A stretch of 64,000 bases of DNA from Butyricimonas sp. Marseille-P3923 (GTDB taxonomy: Bacteria; Bacteroidota; Bacteroidia; Bacteroidales; Marinifilaceae): assembly GCF_900184685.1 (NCBI RefSeq), contig NZ_FXXL01000007.1:124001-188000 (forward strand). The letters are read 5' to 3'. Under the pieces are notes generated by a model. It was not told the DNA's origin. It worked only from the letters and a program-made list of their open reading frames with translations, and searched no databases. Both the position numbers and the translations under genes were made by a program. Below are positions 61,173 through 64,000 of this stretch, piece after piece (the stretch's first letter is position 1; each line of letters opens with the position of its first letter).

Positions 61173-62445
61173 TATTATATAAATGTTTAATGCCAACCCG
61201 GTGTCCCGCTACGGCGAAGTAGAGAATAAACAGGTAGCACGGTAATACCATCCAGTAAGCGCCTTGGAAGCCCATGCAGGTGGTGAGTGAGCCGTATAGC
61301 ATCGGAAGCAAGGCTCCCCCGGCGATAGCCATGATAAGCAGAGCCGATCCGGTTTTCGTGTGACGTCCCAAGCCGAAGATGGCGAGCGGGAAGATTGCCG
61401 GCCACATCAGCGAGTTAGCAAGGCTTAACAAGGTCAAACACCAGATAGACACGTTAGCCGGAAGAACGGCGGTGCATATCCCGAGGATGACGCCGAGGAC
61501 GGCACAGTAAGCTAAAGCCCGTTCTTGGGTGATGTATTTCGGGATGGCGATGATGCCGATAATGTAACCGACGATCATGGCAATCATGCCGAAGGTCGGG
61601 AATACCCGGGCGGCTTCCATGTTCATGTTTAATGATTTGGCGTACCCGATGACCGTGTCGATGGCGATAACCTCGACTCCCACGTAAAGGAACAAGGTGA
61701 CGATACCGATCCACAAGTGCGGGAAACTGAATATACTTGATTTACCCCCGTGTTGGATACTGCCTTCTTCTTCTTCCGGGTCTTCGATCTGGGGAAGCGG
61801 AGAGAAACGCACGAACAGCGCTAGCACGACGAGCGACACCATAATCACGACGTAGGGTATGATGGATTTCGATGCCAGAAGGTCGAGTTCTGCCGCTTTT
61901 TGGATAGGATCCATAGTCTTTAAACTTGCTTCCAGTGCATCGATGTTTTTCAACATGATAGACCCGAGGATAAGCGGGCTGATGGCTCCTGCCACCTTGT
62001 TGCAAATACCCATGATGCTCACCCGTTGGGCGGCACTTTCCGGGGCTCCCAATTCAATCACGTAGGGGTTGGATGCGGTTTGCAGCACGGACAATCCCGT
62101 ACCCATGATAAAAAGTCCCAGCAGGAACAGACCGTAGGTGCGAGTCATCGCCGCGGGTATAAACAGTAATGCCCCGACTGCCATCACGAGCAACCCGAGC
62201 ATCATGCCGTTTTTGTAGCCTGTCTTGCGCAATACCCATGACGAGGGTAGTGCCATGACAAAGTAGGCAATGTAGAAAGCGAAGGTCACGAGGTAGCTTT
62301 GCCACTCGTGTTGCAGTTCGCAAGCGATTTTAAGATAAGGGATTAGGGTAGCGTTCAACCACGTGACGAACCCGAAGATAAAGAAGAGAATTCCAATAAT
62401 GATAATCCCCATGCTGTAAGAATTTTTCTTTTGTTCCATCATCAT
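61168..62445 (-). CDS. FucP/GlcP-type MFS sugar:proton symporter
   Basis: This 425-residue major facilitator has 12 helices and the FucP-family landmarks GFVTWLNATLIPYLK near the N-terminus, TASNPYVIELGAPESAAQRV, and GFQGAYWMVLPCYLF near the end. It imports a hexose (glucose, galactose or fucose) with protons; the sugar cannot be told from sequence alone. An extra Met pair precedes the probable start. Own promoter upstream; not linked to a sugar-catabolic gene here. Confidence 0.92.
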   Translation of the reverse strand: MMMEQKKNSYSMGIIIIGILFFIFGFVTWLNATLIPYLKIACELQHEWQSYLVTFAFYIAYFVMALPSSWVLRKTGYKNGMMLGLLVMAVGALLFIPAAMTRTYGLFLLGLFIMGTGLSVLQTASNPYVIELGAPESAAQRVSIMGICNKVAGAISPLILGSIMLKNIDALEASLKTMDPIQKAAELDLLASKSIIPYVVIMVSLVVLALFVRFSPLPQIEDPEEEEGSIQHGGKSSIFSFPHLWIGIVTLFLYVGVEVIAIDTVIGYAKSLNMNMEAARVFPTFGMIAMIVGYIIGIIAIPKYITQERALAYCAVLGVILGICTAVLPANVSIWCLTLLSLANSLMWPAIFPLAIFGLGRHTKTGSALLIMAIAGGALLPMLYGSLTTCMGFQGAYWMVLPCYLFILYFAVAGHRVGIKHLYNK

Positions 62446-62489
62446 CTAATTAATAATATACATAAACACGTAAACACATAAGAGTCCTA

Positions 62490-62497
62490 CAAAGTTA
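62490..62497 (-). promoter_or_regulatory. -7 box for the FucP-type transporter
   Basis: Minus strand TAACTTTG, 45 bp upstream of the ATG. The -33 box is weak. Confidence 0.5.
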
Positions 62498-62560
62498 TTA
62501 ATTTTTGATAATGATGGATGAAATTGTAGAAAATTATTGCCCGGAGAGGGGAGAATAATA

Positions 62561-62588
62561 AAACGAGGCTGCCGAAACAACCTCGTTT
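62561..62588 (-). terminator. Terminator of the TlpA-like gene
   Basis: Perfect 8-bp stem AAACGAGG/CCTCGTTT with a 12-nt loop, followed by a T-rich stretch on the minus strand, 31 bp past the stop. Confidence 0.75.
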
Positions 62589-62618
62589 ACAATCTAATAA
62601 AGAAAATAGAGATGTTAG

Positions 62619-63782
62619 TTAGTGTGTTTTTGCTAATTCCGCTTCCAGTTCGTCACTGCTGTGCCCCGAGAAAATGATTTTCCCGTCGGGGTCGATAAAC
62701 AAGAAGGTCGGTATAGACTTGAGATTATAGTATTTGCCGACTTCTTTGCTCAAAGCACGGGTAGCGAGGAACTGGGACCAAGGCAACTTTTCTTCTCCCA
62801 TGGCCTTTTGCCACTCTTTTTCCTCTTTGTCCAGTGATACGCTGATAAAATGGACCTTTTCCCCGTGCAGCTTGTACATCTCCCGTAAGTGAGGGAAACT
62901 TGCCCGGCACGGTCCGCACCACGATGCCCAGAAGTCGATCAACGTGTATTGTCCCGCCTTCAATTGGGCGAGGAGAGATAGCGTGTCGCCTTTCGGGGTT
63001 ATCACTTTTCCTTCCTGTAACGGTTTGCCTTGGGCGAATGCGCTCGCTTCTTTCAGGTATTGGCGGAAATTTTTAAGCCCCGGGCAAGTATCCCGGTAGG
63101 AAGCGAAGAGTTGTTCCAGTTCATCGAGATAACGTTGGTCGTAGGTAAAAGGTTCTTTTTTCAATTCCTCGACTAACACCAGATTCACGGCGAGGTTCGA
63201 GTGACCCGCTATAAATTCCCAGGTTTGCCGAGCCAGTTCTGCTTGTGCCGCTACCATTCTTTTGGCGTCTTCCGGTTGTTTGTTCTTTTGGAATCTAAAC
63301 GTTCGGAGAAGATGGCGGGTCGGGATAGTTTGTTGCTGGTAGGCATAATAAATATCTTGTGCCGGGGAACCCGTTAGCGTGTAGTTTTTCTCTTTACGAA
63401 TATCGTATTTCCAGAAAGAGTGAGGCAGACTGTCCACGTGAGGTGTGGTAAATGTCAATTCCCCGTTCTCCACGAAGAAATTGATATCCGCGTAAATAAT
63501 TTTGTTTTCTTCTTTTATGTTTTTTCGGTCACAGATGTCTTGGTTATTCAAGCGTAGTTCGCAGAGAGTGGGTTGTTCCAGTTTTCCCCGGAATTCGAAT
63601 CGCTCGTTGACGATAAATCCCTTAAGACGTTCTTTGTTTTCCCCGGGGATAGCTAATTCTATTTCCGTGCTGTCCATTGCCCCGGGAATGGTACCGCGAA
63701 GCACGAAATGATCCATGGGTTTCATGTCACAGGCGCTTATGGCGCTTGCCAGTAATAAGAATGATAGGTATCTTTTTTTCAT
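62619..63782 (-). CDS. TlpA/ResA-like thiol-disulfide lipoprotein with DUF4369 domain
   Basis: The protein has 387 residues from ATG 63782; ATG 63788 adds two. A lipobox Cys is at residue 18 (LLLASAISAC). A DUF4369-like beta domain fills about residues 25-115, a helical linker follows, and the thioredoxin-like domain (from about 250) has the active site FWASWCGPCRASFP and cis-Pro region SIPTFLFIDPDGK. It should act as a periplasm-facing reductant of disulfides. It starts 1 bp after the upstream partial gene, so both are in one operon. Confidence 0.93.
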   Translation of the reverse strand: MKKRYLSFLLLASAISACDMKPMDHFVLRGTIPGAMDSTEIELAIPGENKERLKGFIVNERFEFRGKLEQPTLCELRLNNQDICDRKNIKEENKIIYADINFFVENGELTFTTPHVDSLPHSFWKYDIRKEKNYTLTGSPAQDIYYAYQQQTIPTRHLLRTFRFQKNKQPEDAKRMVAAQAELARQTWEFIAGHSNLAVNLVLVEELKKEPFTYDQRYLDELEQLFASYRDTCPGLKNFRQYLKEASAFAQGKPLQEGKVITPKGDTLSLLAQLKAGQYTLIDFWASWCGPCRASFPHLREMYKLHGEKVHFISVSLDKEEKEWQKAMGEEKLPWSQFLATRALSKEVGKYYNLKSIPTFLFIDPDGKIIFSGHSSDELEAELAKTH

Positions 63783-63789
63783 GTGCATC

Positions 63790-64000
63790 TTATTTTTTAT
63801 CAGATTGTTTTTCCTTGTTCAAACGTTTTTTGTATCCGTCTAATATCCATTTCGTGTAGCGTTTATCGTCGTCGTCGGGTAAATTGGGAAGTACTTTTTC
63901 CCCTAGGGCGATAAGGCGAGCGTAATCTTCTTTTTCCAACCTATCCCCGAAGCACGACAATATGATGTCATAAGTACTGAGATCGTTGCTTGATAAGTTT
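63790..64000 (-). CDS. C-terminal end of an unknown protein (cut by right window edge)
   Basis: The minus-strand frame is open from the window edge to a TAA at 63790 and encodes at least 69 hydrophilic residues (visible segment LSTYDIILSCFGDRLEKED, end KRLNKEKQSDKK). It ends 1 bp before the TlpA-like start, so the two are cotranscribed. Too little is visible to name a family. Confidence 0.75.
   Translation of the reverse strand, partial: NLSSNDLSTYDIILSCFGDRLEKEDYARLIALGEKVLPNLPDDDDKRYTKWILDGYKKRLNKEKQSDKK

Overview
The window looks like a chromosomal segment of a Bacteroidota bacterium (order Bacteroidales). Several features point there: promoter boxes of the TTG/TTTG - about 20 bp - TAnnTTTG type, lipoproteins with Bacteroidales-style lipoboxes, a DUF4369/TlpA-type thiol-disulfide lipoprotein, a BACON-domain metalloprotease, a complex I operon without nuoEFG, a fused NfnAB-like oxidoreductase and a glycogen operon built on a GT3-type synthase. 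Odoribacteraceae (Butyricimonas/Odoribacter-like) is my best guess from gene content, but it is an inference. I see no prophage, IS element or CRISPR array.

Layout. 1-5 kb: N-terminal part of a multi-PAS/GAF sensor kinase (runs off the left edge), then a two-gene unit encoding a protein of unknown function and a cytoplasmic trypsin-like protease with a zinc ribbon. 5.4-8.4 kb: tag, tRNA-Ser(TGA), nhaA and a DUF6266-like protein. 8.6-13.8 kb: a mtaB / sugar-nucleotide epimerase / flavodoxin-ferredoxin operon, lpxB and a WbqC-like gene. 14.2-25.3 kb: a five-gene glycogen operon (branching enzyme, debranching enzyme, GT4, GH57, and a synthase-phosphorylase fusion) ending in a clear terminator. 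25.4-33.8 kb: a small lipoprotein, four more DUF6266-like genes, an MNT-HEPN toxin-antitoxin pair followed by a SUI1-family gene, and the NfnAB-like fusion. 34-39.9 kb: an RND tripartite efflux operon. 40.1-50.4 kb: nuoA-B-CD-H-I-J-K-L-M-N, all on the minus strand. 50.5-56.1 kb: two small exported proteins, a long amidophosphoribosyltransferase, and a Yip1/smpB/metalloprotease operon. 56.2-60.8 kb: lactate permease plus lutABC. 60.8-64 kb: a small membrane protein, a FucP-type sugar transporter and a TlpA lipoprotein operon cut by the right edge.

The most unusual feature is the non-coding DNA. Most gaps, including nearly every gap inside the nuo operon, hold one or more of five repeat families. 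I label them here: R1, structured element with a GACTGTATTCCAGCT core; R2, arms of TTTATAAAGTTCATAAGG-like words around a three-hairpin core; R3, ATTTATGATTTTAGATT-like words; R4, AAGTTACAAGTTGC / TTGCCGAAGGCAA words; R5, TTTTCAATTTTCAATT words. They form long imperfect inverted arrays between cistrons, and R1 shows compensatory stem changes and a flipped loop. They overlap the ends of several genes (nuoI, lpxB, the efflux outer-membrane gene, a DUF6266-like gene), giving them their stop codons and last residues. Together with five divergent DUF6266-like paralogs, these repeats are the best candidate for something undescribed here.
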